From JALUZX01 sp964561605 (lineage in GTDB: Bacteria; Planctomycetota; UBA1135; JALUZX01): a DNA stretch of 64,000 bases. Below, in pieces: positions 1-9,113 of the stretch. The DNA lies in assembly GCA_964561605.1 (NCBI GenBank), contig CAZLQD010000023.1, forward strand, positions 45,427 to 109,426. The letters are read 5' to 3'. A program made the position numbers and the translations under genes. The notes under the pieces were generated by a model. That model worked only from the letters and a program-made list of their open reading frames with translations. It had not been told where the DNA came from and did not search any database. Each line of letters opens with the position of its first letter. Within the stretch, counting starts at the first letter, position 1.

Positions 1-2
1 CC

Positions 3-722
3 TTCCTGGAACAAAGAGACCTGGTGAACCGGGCGGGCTTCGCCACGGGCTTCCTCGTAGCCCCTTCCTTGAAGGACACCCGGAGGGCCCTGGTCTGGTT
101 CCCCTACATGCCCCTCCTCTCAGAGACCTCCGAGTACGTCCGGACCATCCTGGCCGCCTACAAGGCCAAGCACCCCCCCAAGGTGGGACTCATCCTCTAC
201 GACCACCCGGACCTGGGGCCCTTGCTGCGCCGGGCCAAGTGGCCTTTCCTGCCCGTCACCACCCCCCTTGGGGTCCTCCAGGCCTTCCACAACGAGTGGT
301 TCGGGGAGTTCTTCTGGGAGAAGTACGGGATCCCCAGGCCCGCCGGATTCGCCATGAAGAACGCCCTGGTGATCCGTCCCGGCCTGGCGGCGGCCCACTT
401 GACCTTCCAGTTGGGCCCGGACCGGAAACATTTGAAACCCGTGGAAGGCCTGGCCTTCCTGGCCACGGGAAAGCCGGCTCCCGCCTCGGGGGACTGGGGA
501 ATGCTCCTGGTCTTCCTGCAGGCTCCCCAAGGGAAGTGGAAAGAGACCGCCCCTACCTTGAAGGCGATCCTGGCGGGGTTGCAATACGACCCCAAGGTCC
601 ACTTGGAGCTCGTGGGGGAGAGGAGGGCCCTGGAGGTGGGCCTCACCCGCAAGCTGGTGCGGATCCTGCCTCGCCTGGACCTCTTCGAGATCTTCCGGAA
701 GACCTCGAAGAGGAATCCCTGA
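3..722 (+). CDS. C-terminal part of an unrecognised protein, truncated by the window edge
   Basis: The frame is open from the left edge through the GTG at 24, reading FLEQRDLVNRAG before that codon, so the true start probably lies outside the window. I do not recognise the family. The visible 230 or so residues have no clear signal peptide or membrane helix and no obvious metal or nucleotide motif. They alternate short hydrophobic strands with Pro/Lys-rich loops (for example VGLILYDHPDLG and MLLVFLQAP), as in a soluble alpha/beta protein, and end in a basic tail. The gene converges on pgi, with 68 bases between the two stops. Codon use matches the neighbouring genes. The call that it is a real gene rests on the uninterrupted frame and normal amino-acid composition. 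Confidence 0.6.
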   Translation, partial: FLEQRDLVNRAGFATGFLVAPSLKDTRRALVWFPYMPLLSETSEYVRTILAAYKAKHPPKVGLILYDHPDLGPLLRRAKWPFLPVTTPLGVLQAFHNEWFGEFFWEKYGIPRPAGFAMKNALVIRPGLAAAHLTFQLGPDRKHLKPVEGLAFLATGKPAPASGDWGMLLVFLQAPQGKWKETAPTLKAILAGLQYDPKVHLELVGERRALEVGLTRKLVRILPRLDLFEIFRKTSKRNP

Positions 723-790
723 GGCGTCCGGCCGCCGGAGGGGGGCCTCCGAAGAGAAGGTCCGCCCGGCCCCCTTCCGCCCGGACCGGC

Positions 791-2185
791 TCAGACCCGG
801 AGATCCAGATCCTTCTCCAGGCCCTCCACGATCTCCTTGCGCTTCTCCTCGTAACCTTCCCTTCCGAGAAGGGCGAAGGCGGCGGCCTTCCCCTCCTCCA
901 CGCCGGGCTGGTCGAAGGGATTGACCTTGAAGTACCGCCCCATGACGGTGACGGCCAGCTCCTTGAGGATGATATACTGCCCCACCGTAAATGGGGTCAC
1001 CCTGGGGAAAGTGATCGTGCAGGAAGGCCTTCCGGCCTTCTTGAGGGCGAACTCCGTTCCGACCCTCTCGGCCTCCATGATCTCCGCCAGGGAGTGTCCT
1101 TCGAGGAACTTGAGGGCCGGATGATCCTCCACTCCCTCGGGGACGGTGAGGTTCGCCCCGTGGTCCTCCACCTTCAGGAAGGTGATGACCTTGTCCTTGG
1201 GTCCCTCCACGTAGAGCTGGATCTGGGAGTGCTGGTCCGTCACGCCCAGGGCTTTAATGGGGGTGGGCCCCACGTGGACCTCCTTGCCGTCCTCGTCGAA
1301 ACGCTTGCCCAGGGACTCGGCCAGGAGCTGGCGATACCAATCCGTGAGCCCGTAAAGCCTGTTGGAGTAGGACAGCATCACGTGGATGTTCTTCTTCTTG
1401 CGGATCACCATGAGGTACATGAGAGCCGCGTAGAGAAGGGCGGGGTTCTCCTCCATGCTGTCCACGCGGCAGATGGAGTCCATCCTTGCCGCCCCTTCGC
1501 AGATCCCGTGGATGTCCAGCCCCACGCAGGCCGCGGGGAAGAGGCCCACGGCGGAAAGCACGGAGAAACGCCCCCCCACGCCGGGGGGGACGGGGAAGGA
1601 GACGTAGCCCTCCTTCTCGGCGATCTCCCTGAGAGGACCCTTCTCCGGATCGGTGATGAAGAAGAAGTGCTCCTTGTAGGCCCGGCCCTCCACCTCTTCC
1701 ATCCACCGCTTGAAGATCATGTACTGGGCCAGGGTCTCCGTGGTGGATCCCGATTTACTCACGACGCAAACAGCCGTCTCCGAGGGATCCAGGACGTCCA
1801 TGACGTCCGCCACGAACCGGGGATCGATGTTGTCCAGCACGAAGAGCCTGGGGCATCCCTTCTCCGGATAGACGTTGTAGAGCCATGGGTGCAGGGCCTG
1901 CTGAAGGGCCGATGTCCCCAGGGCGGACCCTCCGATCCCCAGGACGACCAGGTTCCTGAAGCGGGCCCGGACCTCCTGGGCCACGGCGGCCACCTTGTCC
2001 TGGACGGGCCGGTCGTAAGGGAGGCGCAGGAAGGCCAGCTCGCCGGCCTTGCGCTTCCTTGAGATGTCGCGGGCGAAACGGCCCGCCCTCTTCCGGACGA
2101 AATCCAGGTCGATCTCACGGATCCCCTGGTCGTCCCCCACGGCCTCGGCCATGAGGTAGTTGTAATCCAAGCGCAGAATATCCAC
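791..2185 (-). CDS. pgi: Glucose-6-phosphate isomerase
   Basis: Interconverts glucose 6-phosphate and fructose 6-phosphate in cytosolic glycolysis/gluconeogenesis. Direct evidence: the sugar-phosphate-binding GIGGSALG near residue 83, SKSGSTTET near 142, DWYRQLLAESLGKR near 280, DQHSQIQLYVEG near 315 with the active-site His, and the C-terminal NPFDQPGVEEGK with the conserved active-site Lys. At 464 residues it is of the shorter bacterial type. The start is GTG at 2185, with a GGAGG eight bases upstream. It is the furthest downstream of a minus-strand group (fhs, PilZ, metallopeptidase, pgi), but the gaps of over 100 bases make a single operon uncertain. No key residue appears to be missing. 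Confidence 0.97.
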   Translation of the reverse strand: MDILRLDYNYLMAEAVGDDQGIREIDLDFVRKRAGRFARDISRKRKAGELAFLRLPYDRPVQDKVAAVAQEVRARFRNLVVLGIGGSALGTSALQQALHPWLYNVYPEKGCPRLFVLDNIDPRFVADVMDVLDPSETAVCVVSKSGSTTETLAQYMIFKRWMEEVEGRAYKEHFFFITDPEKGPLREIAEKEGYVSFPVPPGVGGRFSVLSAVGLFPAACVGLDIHGICEGAARMDSICRVDSMEENPALLYAALMYLMVIRKKKNIHVMLSYSNRLYGLTDWYRQLLAESLGKRFDEDGKEVHVGPTPIKALGVTDQHSQIQLYVEGPKDKVITFLKVEDHGANLTVPEGVEDHPALKFLEGHSLAEIMEAERVGTEFALKKAGRPSCTITFPRVTPFTVGQYIILKELAVTVMGRYFKVNPFDQPGVEEGKAAAFALLGREGYEEKRKEIVEGLEKDLDLRV

Positions 2186-2360
2186 TTGCCGACCTCCGGT
2201 CCTGGGAACCTAGGGAAACATCCCCCCCGCCCTCTGGGTGGAGGCGGGTATGTGAATCATAGGTGCCGGAGAGTCAAGGGGAAAGGAAGAAGCGGCCCGC
2301 TCCCCCTCCCGAGAAGGGGCTCTCCGGGCCGCCTCGGCCCCCCGGACCCGGGGGATGGAC

Positions 2361-3032
2361 CTACCGTTCCCCCTGGAGGAGCAAGAGCCAGTAGATCAGC
2401 TCGGCCACAGCCACCAGGGTGGCGGCCACATAGGTGAAACCTGCGGCGAAGAGGGTCTTTTTCACCCCCGTCAGCTCGTCGGGAGCCACCATTCCGGAAG
2501 ATTCCAGGATCGCCACGGCCCTGCGGGAGGCATCGAACTCCACGGGAAGGGTCACCAGGTGGAAGGCCACGGCCACGGCGTAGCAGACCACGGCCAGTAC
2601 GGCCAACCCGGGAATGTGGAGGAAGAACCCCAGGAAGATCATGGGGAAGGCCAACTGGGAGGCAAGGTTCGTCGCCGGAACCAGGGCGGACCGGACCACC
2701 ATGGGCTTGTAGCCGTAGGCGTGCTGGATGGCGTGTCCCACTTCGTGGGCCGCCACTCCCACGGCAGCCACGCTTCTCCCGCGGAGCACCTCACCGGAAA
2801 GGTTCACCGTCCGGTCCATGGGGTTGTAATGGTCCGAGAGCAACCCCCGGCACTCCCGGATCTGGACTCCCTGGATCCCTGCGGCATCGAGGATCATCCT
2901 GGCCGCCTCGGCGCCGCTCATCCCCGAACGGATGGGAACCTGGCTGTATTTGGCGAAAGTCCCCTTCACCCTCATGCTGGCCCAAACGGCCAGGAGCATG
3001 AAAGGGAGCATGAAGATAATATAGTAGAACAT
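2361..3032 (-). CDS. Membrane-anchored zinc metallopeptidase, YugP-like (Zn_peptidase_2)
   Basis: A 223-residue integral membrane zinc peptidase of the YugP/Zn_peptidase_2 family, whose substrates are largely unknown. Residues 1-18 form an N-terminal helix. The zinc motif HEVGHAIQHA is near residue 117. Strongly hydrophobic segments follow (about 140-180), and a last helix lies near the C terminus (LIYWLLLLQGER). The family signature of an active-site helix followed by a long hydrophobic hairpin is intact, and the length is normal for the family. The start is ATG at 3032, preceded by GAGGAAAAAGG. It lies between pgi and a PilZ gene on the same strand. The substrate is unknown; a role in membrane-protein quality control is inference. 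Confidence 0.85.
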   Translation of the reverse strand: MFYYIIFMLPFMLLAVWASMRVKGTFAKYSQVPIRSGMSGAEAARMILDAAGIQGVQIRECRGLLSDHYNPMDRTVNLSGEVLRGRSVAAVGVAAHEVGHAIQHAYGYKPMVVRSALVPATNLASQLAFPMIFLGFFLHIPGLAVLAVVCYAVAVAFHLVTLPVEFDASRRAVAILESSGMVAPDELTGVKKTLFAAGFTYVAATLVAVAELIYWLLLLQGER

Positions 3033-3271
3033 GCCTTTTTCCTCGGTCTCTCGTGGAAGTTCTGAAAACCAAGATGCCCGGCCATGGCCTGCCCCTGCAA
3101 GCCCCGAGCCCAGGTTTTCACCTCTTCTACGAGGTCGAGGGAAAAGGGTTTGGAACCCCGTCCCAAGAGAGCCGTTCCGGGCCGCCCCGGCCCCAGGAGG
3201 GCGGAACGCTCTCTCCGAAGCGAAGGACCGGTAGTCTCCTTCCCCCTGCCGAGGACGGCCTTCCTGAAAGC

Positions 3272-3664
3272 CTACTTCATGAAAGCATCCACCACGGCCC
3301 GGATCACCCGGTCCCGGTCCTCCGTGGTGATTTCCTGGAAGCCGAGCCCCATGTGCACGTCCGACCCGATCCGGCCCTCACTCTCGATCCAGGCCACCCT
3401 GGCCAAGGCCTCGACGGGCCCCCCGGGAAGATCCAGGCGGATCGCCAGGCCCAATCGGCCCGAAAGCAGGTCCCCAACGAGCTCCACCGGGGGCTCTTCC
3501 GTCCGAAGGAGCAGCCCTCCTCCGGAGAGGTTCTCCACCACCCCCTCCCGGGCCGTCCTGTAGGCCCCGAATTCCGGCTCGTCTGGGATGAACCGGTAGG
3601 TGGCCTTCAATGCCACGGGAAGCCGGAAAAAGAGACGTTCCTGCTTGTCCAATCCCACCAGCAT
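3272..3664 (-). CDS. PilZ-domain protein (likely c-di-GMP binding)
   Basis: A stand-alone PilZ domain of 130 residues. RLFFRLPVALKATYRF near the N terminus holds the Arg-rich c-di-GMP-binding region, although the canonical RxxxR spacing is only approximate. ENLSGGGLLLRTE (about 44-56) matches the D/NxSxxG beta-strand motif, and MGLGFQEI near 108 matches the last conserved strand. It has no membrane segment or partner domain, so it probably acts as a diffusible adaptor. ATG at 3664 is preceded by GGAGAAAG. A REC-HD-GYP protein at 17.2 kb shows that c-di-GMP turnover is likely in this organism. What it controls cannot be read from its neighbours. Confidence 0.8.
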   Translation of the reverse strand: MLVGLDKQERLFFRLPVALKATYRFIPDEPEFGAYRTAREGVVENLSGGGLLLRTEEPPVELVGDLLSGRLGLAIRLDLPGGPVEALARVAWIESEGRIGSDVHMGLGFQEITTEDRDRVIRAVVDAFMK

Positions 3665-3731
3665 GGCTTTCTCCAGGGTGCACTATGAGGTAGACCCTGT
3701 TTTCTTCGGGTTCCCTCCTTCCCGGCCTTGA

Positions 3732-3755
3732 CAAAAAGTCCAGACTTTTCGGACT
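3732..3755 (-). terminator. Candidate weak terminator after fhs
   Basis: On the minus strand, just beyond the fhs stop, the arms AGTCC and GGACT (plus strand 3737-3741 and 3751-3755) can pair, followed by a run of T. An alternative pairing AAAAGTC/GACTTTT overlaps it. The stem is short, so this is a modest prediction. The repeated 10-mer aaagtccctc occurs twice across the fhs stop (about 3763-3780). Confidence 0.4.
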
Positions 3756-3770
3756 CGCCGGTAAAGTCCC

Positions 3771-5462
3771 TCAAAGTCCCTCGATGGAGCCGTCGGGAAG
3801 GAGGTCGATCTTCCGGAAGGCTGGACGGGCGGGAAGGCCCGGCATGGTGAGAATGGACCCCGCCAGGGCCAGGACGAACCCCGCCCCCGCCGCCAGGCGG
3901 AGCTCCCGGACGGGAAAGGCGTAGCCCCTGGGGGCGCCCTTCAAGGCCGGGTCGTGGCTCAAGGAGAACTGGGTCTTGGCCATGCATACCGGGAAATTTC
4001 CGAACCCCCGGGCCTCCAGCCAGGCCAGGTCCTCCAGGGCCCGGGAAGACCAGTCCACCCGGGCGGCGCCGTAGAACTCCCGGGCCAAGGTCTCCACCTT
4101 CTCCCGCAAGGGCGCCGCCTGGGGGAAGAGGAAGTCCAACTCCTTCGCTCCCCCCTCCCCGCTCTCCTCCTCCAGGAGGACCTCCACGCAGGCCCTGGCC
4201 AGTTCCAGGGCCCCCCGGCTCCCCCGCTGGTAAGGCGTGGACTCCACGGCCCCGTCGGCCCCGGCGGCCAGGGCCATCTCCTTGAGGCAGTCCACTTCCG
4301 CGTCGGTGTCCGTCTCGAACCGGTTCACCGCAACGATGAGGGGAACGCCGAAGGAAGCGGCGTTCTGGATCTGCTTCTCCAGGTTGGGCTCCCCCCGCTC
4401 CAGGGAGTCCAGGTCTTCCCGGAGGATCTCGGGAGGCATGGGAGCCCCCGGCCGGATCTCGAAACGCCCCGAATGGTATTTCAAAGCCCGGACGCTGGCC
4501 ACGAGGACCACCGCCGAGGGGCGCAACCCGCCGGCCCGGCACTTGATGTGGAAGAACTTCTCGGCCCCCATCTCCGCCCCGAAACCCGCCTCGGTCACGA
4601 CGAAGTCGGCGCACCCGGCGGCGATCCGGTCGGCCAATATGGAGGAGGACCCGTGGGCGATGTTGGCGAAGGGCCCTGTGTGGACGAAGGCCGGCGTTCC
4701 TTCGGAAGTCCGGGCCAGGTTGGGCATGAGGGCGTCCCGGACCAGGGCCGCCATGGCCCCCGCCGCCCCCAGGTCCTCCGCCGTCACGGGCGCCCCGGAG
4801 CGGTCCCGGCCGATCACGATCCTTCCGAGCCTCCGCCGGAGATCCCCGTAATCCCTGGACAAGGCGAGGATTGCCATGATCTCCGAGGCGGCGGTGATGT
4901 CGAATCCCGTGGACCTGGTCTCACCCTTCCGCCGGCCGTCGGGGCGGACCTCCACGTATCGCAAGGCCCGGTCGTTCAAGTCCAGGACCCGCTTCCAGGT
5001 CACCCCCTCGGGGGCCAGACCTTCCACCTCGCCCCGGAAGAGGGCCTGGTCCGCGGCGGCGGCCAGCAGGTTGTGGGCCATTGCCACGGCGTGGAAGTCG
5101 CCCGTGCAGTGCAGGTTGATCTCCCGGGACGGAACGAGGAAGGCCTTCCCTCCCCCCGTGCCCCCCCCCTTCACGCCGAACAAGGGCCCCATGGAGGGCT
5201 CCCGCAGAGTGCAGGCGCTCCGGTAGCCCAGCTCGGCCAGGCCCATGGAGAGACCGATGGTGGTGACGGTCTTCCCCTCCCCGAAGGGGGTGGGCGTCAT
5301 GGCCGTGACGAGGATCAGCTTGCCCTGGGGCCGATCCTGGAGTTCTTCCAGGACCTCCAGGTCCACCTTCGCCAGGCCCCGCCCCCAAGGATGGACCTTG
5401 TCCCTGGGAAGCCCCAGGGACACCGCCTCCTCGTCCCAACTCTGCCGGGAAGTATCTCGCAA
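3771..5462 (-). CDS. fhs: Formate--tetrahydrofolate ligase (10-formyl-THF synthetase)
   Basis: Makes 10-formyl-tetrahydrofolate from formate, THF and ATP in the cytosol, feeding purine and formyl-Met synthesis or C1 oxidation. The P-loop TPTPFGEGKTVTTIGL lies near residue 57 and VKGGGTGGGKAFLVP near 98. The LHCTGDFHAV segment is near 116, and MPGLPARPAF is near the C terminus. At 563 residues it is the expected length for the monofunctional enzyme. The start is TTG at 5462, chosen because a GGGGGG Shine-Dalgarno-like run lies just upstream and the N terminus aligns with the family. The window also carries metF, so two steps of folate C1 metabolism are encoded here, but not together. Confidence 0.96.
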   Translation of the reverse strand: MRDTSRQSWDEEAVSLGLPRDKVHPWGRGLAKVDLEVLEELQDRPQGKLILVTAMTPTPFGEGKTVTTIGLSMGLAELGYRSACTLREPSMGPLFGVKGGGTGGGKAFLVPSREINLHCTGDFHAVAMAHNLLAAAADQALFRGEVEGLAPEGVTWKRVLDLNDRALRYVEVRPDGRRKGETRSTGFDITAASEIMAILALSRDYGDLRRRLGRIVIGRDRSGAPVTAEDLGAAGAMAALVRDALMPNLARTSEGTPAFVHTGPFANIAHGSSSILADRIAAGCADFVVTEAGFGAEMGAEKFFHIKCRAGGLRPSAVVLVASVRALKYHSGRFEIRPGAPMPPEILREDLDSLERGEPNLEKQIQNAASFGVPLIVAVNRFETDTDAEVDCLKEMALAAGADGAVESTPYQRGSRGALELARACVEVLLEEESGEGGAKELDFLFPQAAPLREKVETLAREFYGAARVDWSSRALEDLAWLEARGFGNFPVCMAKTQFSLSHDPALKGAPRGYAFPVRELRLAAGAGFVLALAGSILTMPGLPARPAFRKIDLLPDGSIEGL

Positions 5463-5581
5463 GGTCGTTCCCCCCGTCCTCGACCGTCCCCGGTTCCCCC
5501 AACAAAAGAAATGGCTCCCCCGCCCCCCCTTCTTTCAGGGAGGAGGTGGAGAAAGGCCCGGGAAGGGAAGTTTTCCGGGTT

Positions 5582-7369
5582 TCACCGGGGAAGTTCGTAG
5601 ATCCGGATCTCCGGACCGGGCCTGAGGGGGCGGAAGGCCTGGACCGTGTGGGTCTCCAGCTCGGCCAGGGGGATCCTCGGATCGGGGGGCCCCGGATCGA
5701 AGAGGGCCTTCGGCTTCCCGCAGGCCCGCTCCAGGGCCGCCAGGAAGGCCGTCCTCTCGGGAAAGGCCTCCCGCCCCCGCTCGCGGACCATGCCGTCCCG
5801 GAAGGAGGACCACAGGTAGAACCGCACTCCCTTCTTCTTCAATTCCTCCAGGTCCGCCCGGAGGTGCCTCTCTCCCACGAAGGAGACGTATTCCAACTGG
5901 AACAAGGGAGGCTCCAGGGGAGGGTAGGCCGAATCCCAAAGGAGATGGGAAAGAACGAGAGGATCCCGGGCGATCCACTCGTCCAGGCAGGCCAGTTTCT
6001 CCTTCTCCCCCTCGATGCTCCGGATCTTCCTCAAGAGGGCCCCCGTGGCGGCCGGATCGGTCCGAAGGGGATAGAGGGTGGCGACCTTGGTGTTCAAAGT
6101 CACATGCCCCTTCAACCACTCCATGGCCTGTATGCGGGTATCGGTCTTCTTCAATGCCGCCGCCTGGAGGACCCCCTGGTAGAGGGACCATCCCGCCACC
6201 AGGACCAGGAGGACCCGGCCCAGGGCCTTCCTCTTCCCGGCGAGTTCCATACACCCCCAGGCCGCCCCCAGGCAGAGGAGAGGAAGGAAGGGAAGCCAGT
6301 ATCTCCCGTACAGGACGCTCGAATAGCCCACGAGCAAATACCAGGCGGCTCCGAAGGGGAGGAGGACCGTCCTGGCCCGCCTCTCCCGGATCCAGAGGAC
6401 CAGGATGCCCGCCATGCCGAACAAAGAAGCCGCAAGCCCCCCCATGGCCCACCGGAAGGTGACCTGGGGATGGAAGAACCACCCCCTGGGAAGGCCCCGG
6501 AAGAACTCCCACCCCGAAGCGGCGTCCCTTGCGTGCTTCCCGAACAACCAGGCCGCATATCTCCCAGGATCGGTGAGGAGCCCCGGAATGGTCAGGACCG
6601 TCCCCGCCAGGCAGGCCAGGACCACGAGGGCCGCCTTCCAGGGCCTTCCCCCGGCCGGCCCGTCCCCCTTCCCCCGGAAGAAGGCCGCCGACAGCGGCGC
6701 CAGGACGGCGATCCCTCCGAAATACTTGGCCCCCGCCGCAGCCCCCGCCGCCAGGCCCGACGCCGCGAGCCAGCCCATTCCCTTCTCCCGGCAGGCTCCC
6801 TCGGCGGCCAGCCAGAGGGCCAGGGTCGTGAGGAGGGCGCACAAGGAATCGGTCGTCGCCAGCCGCGAGGTCTCGACCGCCAGGGGAGCCAAGGCGAAGA
6901 GCAGGGCACCCCAGAGCCCCTTCTCCCGCCCCAGGAGCCGCTTTCCCAGAAAATAGACGAAAAGTATTGTAAAGACTCCGAAGAGGCCCGAAAGGACCCG
7001 CCCCATGGCCAGCCATGTATTCCCCTCGAGGAATCCCCTGTCGGCCAGGCGCACCAGGGACTCCCCCGCCGAGGGACCCAGCCCCAAGCCGTGCAGGAGG
7101 GCTCCCGTTCCGTTCTGGATGTAGTAGAGGAGGGGGGGCCAGTTGGCCACCATGGGATGGAGGCTCCCCGACCGGGCCATTGTGAGCCCCATGAGTTCCA
7201 GGGCGGCCTCGTCCTGGAAAGGGAAGTAGGAGAGGTCGGGAAGCCTCAAGGCCAGGAAGGCCGTGAGGAGAAGGGCCGACACCACCGGGAGGAAGAGGGC
7301 GTTCCCTCCCCTCACTTCCTTTCCCGGCCCCCCTGGAAGGCCTTCCTTGCCCCGAAAAGAGAAGTCCAT
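5582..7369 (-). CDS. GT39/ArnT-like integral membrane glycosyltransferase
   Basis: About 595 residues with roughly ten or more predicted membrane helices. Helix 1 (residues 21-39) is followed by DEAALELMG, the acidic loop motif of GT-C enzymes (PMT/ArnT class) that use polyprenyl-phosphate sugars. The C-terminal third is a soluble, probably periplasmic, domain. The frame is open further upstream to 7549, but that extension is Gly/Pro-rich and has no helix. ATG at 7369 places the first helix properly and is preceded by AGGAG. It is divergent from the repeat-protein operon at 7548, with 178 bases between. Acceptor and sugar are unknown. Glycosylation of a surface polymer or protein is the family-based guess. 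Confidence 0.75.
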   Translation of the reverse strand: MDFSFRGKEGLPGGPGKEVRGGNALFLPVVSALLLTAFLALRLPDLSYFPFQDEAALELMGLTMARSGSLHPMVANWPPLLYYIQNGTGALLHGLGLGPSAGESLVRLADRGFLEGNTWLAMGRVLSGLFGVFTILFVYFLGKRLLGREKGLWGALLFALAPLAVETSRLATTDSLCALLTTLALWLAAEGACREKGMGWLAASGLAAGAAAGAKYFGGIAVLAPLSAAFFRGKGDGPAGGRPWKAALVVLACLAGTVLTIPGLLTDPGRYAAWLFGKHARDAASGWEFFRGLPRGWFFHPQVTFRWAMGGLAASLFGMAGILVLWIRERRARTVLLPFGAAWYLLVGYSSVLYGRYWLPFLPLLCLGAAWGCMELAGKRKALGRVLLVLVAGWSLYQGVLQAAALKKTDTRIQAMEWLKGHVTLNTKVATLYPLRTDPAATGALLRKIRSIEGEKEKLACLDEWIARDPLVLSHLLWDSAYPPLEPPLFQLEYVSFVGERHLRADLEELKKKGVRFYLWSSFRDGMVRERGREAFPERTAFLAALERACGKPKALFDPGPPDPRIPLAELETHTVQAFRPLRPGPEIRIYELPR

Positions 7370-7547
7370 GGCTCCTGGCAGGTCCTCGGCGGTGTTCCCC
7401 TCTCTCCCTGGTGGGATGATAGGAAGTCCCCCGGCGGGGACAAAAAAGAAAGCCCCCGGTCCCCCCCCGGACCGGCAGGGCATAATGAAACCGGCGGGCC
7501 CACCGGCCCGCCCGGCGGCGGGGAAACCGAGCCAAGACCAGGAGTCC

Positions 7548-9113
7548 ATGCATCCACGTATCCTGACGGTCCTCCTTCTTGCGGCGGGAGCGGGGCTGGC
7601 CGCCCTGGCCCTCCTTCCGGGTAGCCCCCGCCCCGGAAGCCTCCCCGAAGGCCGAAGACCTCCTTCCCTTCCCCGGAGAACCCCCGCCGCCTCCCTCCAA
7701 GAACCTCCTCCCCTCTTCCAGGCGCCTCCTGCTCACCCCCGCCAGGGGCTCCAGGGAACCGCCCTCCAAGTCCTCGTCCTCTCCAAAGGCCGGGGCAGGC
7801 CCCTCCCGGGGATCCGGATCCGCCTCCTCGGCCGGGCCCCCAAGGGCCTCTCCGACCAGGCTCCCCCCCTCCTGGCGGAAGGGAGGACCGGCCCGCAGGG
7901 GACCTCCATCCTCGAGGAGGTCCCACCCCCCCCATGGACCCTGGAGGCCTGCGGGCCGGACCGGGCCCTGGTCCGCCTGGACCTGGCCGGACCTCCCCCG
8001 GAAGGGGCCCCCCTCGAGATCCGCCTCTCTCCCGGGGGAGCCTTGGAAGGCCGGATCCGGGACGAAAGGACGGGGGATCCCCTGGGGGGCGCCCTGGTGG
8101 AAGCGACCCCGGCCCGGGCCGGAATCCCTCTCTTGCAGGCGGTCACCCGGCCGGACGGAATCTTCCGGCTGGAAGGCCTGGCCCTGGAGAGGTCCTACAG
8201 GCTCCGCCTCTCCGCCCCGGGCTACGCTCCGGCCTCACCGGTCCGAACCTTCTCGGCGGGAGATCCCTTCCAGGAATTCTCCCTGGCCCCCCTCCCCCGG
8301 GTGCGCCTGGTCCTCCTCCCGCCCCAGGGAATTCCCTCGCCGCCACTGGTCCGGCTCCAGCTCCTTGCGGCCCCCCTCCAAGGGAGGGGCTCTTTCTATC
8401 CCACGGGCCGCCCGGAGGAGATCCAAAGGCCCCGGGGGGGCCGGGTCTTCCTCCCTCTGCCCGGTCCAGGCCTCTACCGGGTCCGGGCCTCCACCCTCCC
8501 CGGCGCAGCCCCCCCCCTCTCGGGGACGAGCCCCGTTTTCCGGATCACCGAATCCGCTCCCGGGGCCCCCGGACCCTCCGTCGACCTGCCCCTCACTCCC
8601 TCGGCCGTCCTGGAGGGCCGGGTCCTCTCCCTGGAGGACCGGCGCCCCCTGGAGGGGACCCTCGTCTGGGTCCGGGGCCGCTGGGAGAAGGCCCGAACCG
8701 GCCGGGACGGGAGATTCCGCCTTCCCTGCCCGGCGGGGACCTCGGGCACCCTCGTGTTGCGGGCCCCGGGCGACCGGGCCGCCTTCCGGCCCTTCCACCT
8801 CCCCCCCCGGGGCGGAGGGACCATCCCCCTGGGGGACCTCCTCCTTCCCCGAAGGGCCGGTAGAATCCAGGGAGTCCTGAGGGACTCTTCGGGCCGCCCC
8901 CTGGAAGGCAAGTCGCTCCACCTGGGCGGACCCGGCCTGGACCCTTGGAACTGGCCCGTCCGGACCGGACCCGGCGGGGTCTTCCGCCTCTCGGGCCTGC
9001 CCTTCGGGGACTGGGAGATCCGCCTGGACGGAACCACCCTGGAGCGGTTCGGCCTCTCCCCCTCCCGGCCCGCCCTCCACCTCGACCTGAGAGCCCCGGG
9101 AGATACGCCATGA
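7548..9113 (+). CDS. Exported carboxypeptidase-regulatory-like repeat protein (first of three)
   Basis: 521 residues. An N-terminal hydrophobic segment (ILTVLLLAAGAGLAALALL) acts as signal or anchor. A Pro/Arg-rich linker follows, then about four beta-sandwich repeats of the CarboxypepD_reg type. These are recognised by the pattern G-x-V-x-D...G-x-P-L-x-G-A with a downstream DG-x-F-R-L-x-G-L, for example GALEGRIRDERTGDPLGGA and VLEGRVLSLEDRRPLEG. Such domains are non-enzymatic folds found on surface proteins. ATG at 7548 is preceded by CAGGAG. Its TGA overlaps the ATG of the next gene (ATGA), so the two are translationally coupled. Composition is extreme in Pro, Gly and Arg, more so than in the third member. 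Specific function unknown. Confidence 0.8.
   Translation: MHPRILTVLLLAAGAGLAALALLPGSPRPGSLPEGRRPPSLPRRTPAASLQEPPPLFQAPPAHPRQGLQGTALQVLVLSKGRGRPLPGIRIRLLGRAPKGLSDQAPPLLAEGRTGPQGTSILEEVPPPPWTLEACGPDRALVRLDLAGPPPEGAPLEIRLSPGGALEGRIRDERTGDPLGGALVEATPARAGIPLLQAVTRPDGIFRLEGLALERSYRLRLSAPGYAPASPVRTFSAGDPFQEFSLAPLPRVRLVLLPPQGIPSPPLVRLQLLAAPLQGRGSFYPTGRPEEIQRPRGGRVFLPLPGPGLYRVRASTLPGAAPPLSGTSPVFRITESAPGAPGPSVDLPLTPSAVLEGRVLSLEDRRPLEGTLVWVRGRWEKARTGRDGRFRLPCPAGTSGTLVLRAPGDRAAFRPFHLPPRGGGTIPLGDLLLPRRAGRIQGVLRDSSGRPLEGKSLHLGGPGLDPWNWPVRTGPGGVFRLSGLPFGDWEIRLDGTTLERFGLSPSRPALHLDLRAPGDTP

Noticed and set aside
239..2062. Long plus-strand frame antisense to pgi
   Set aside because: GC-rich codons give long shadows; its translation is low-complexity, and the minus frame carries every phosphoglucose isomerase motif.
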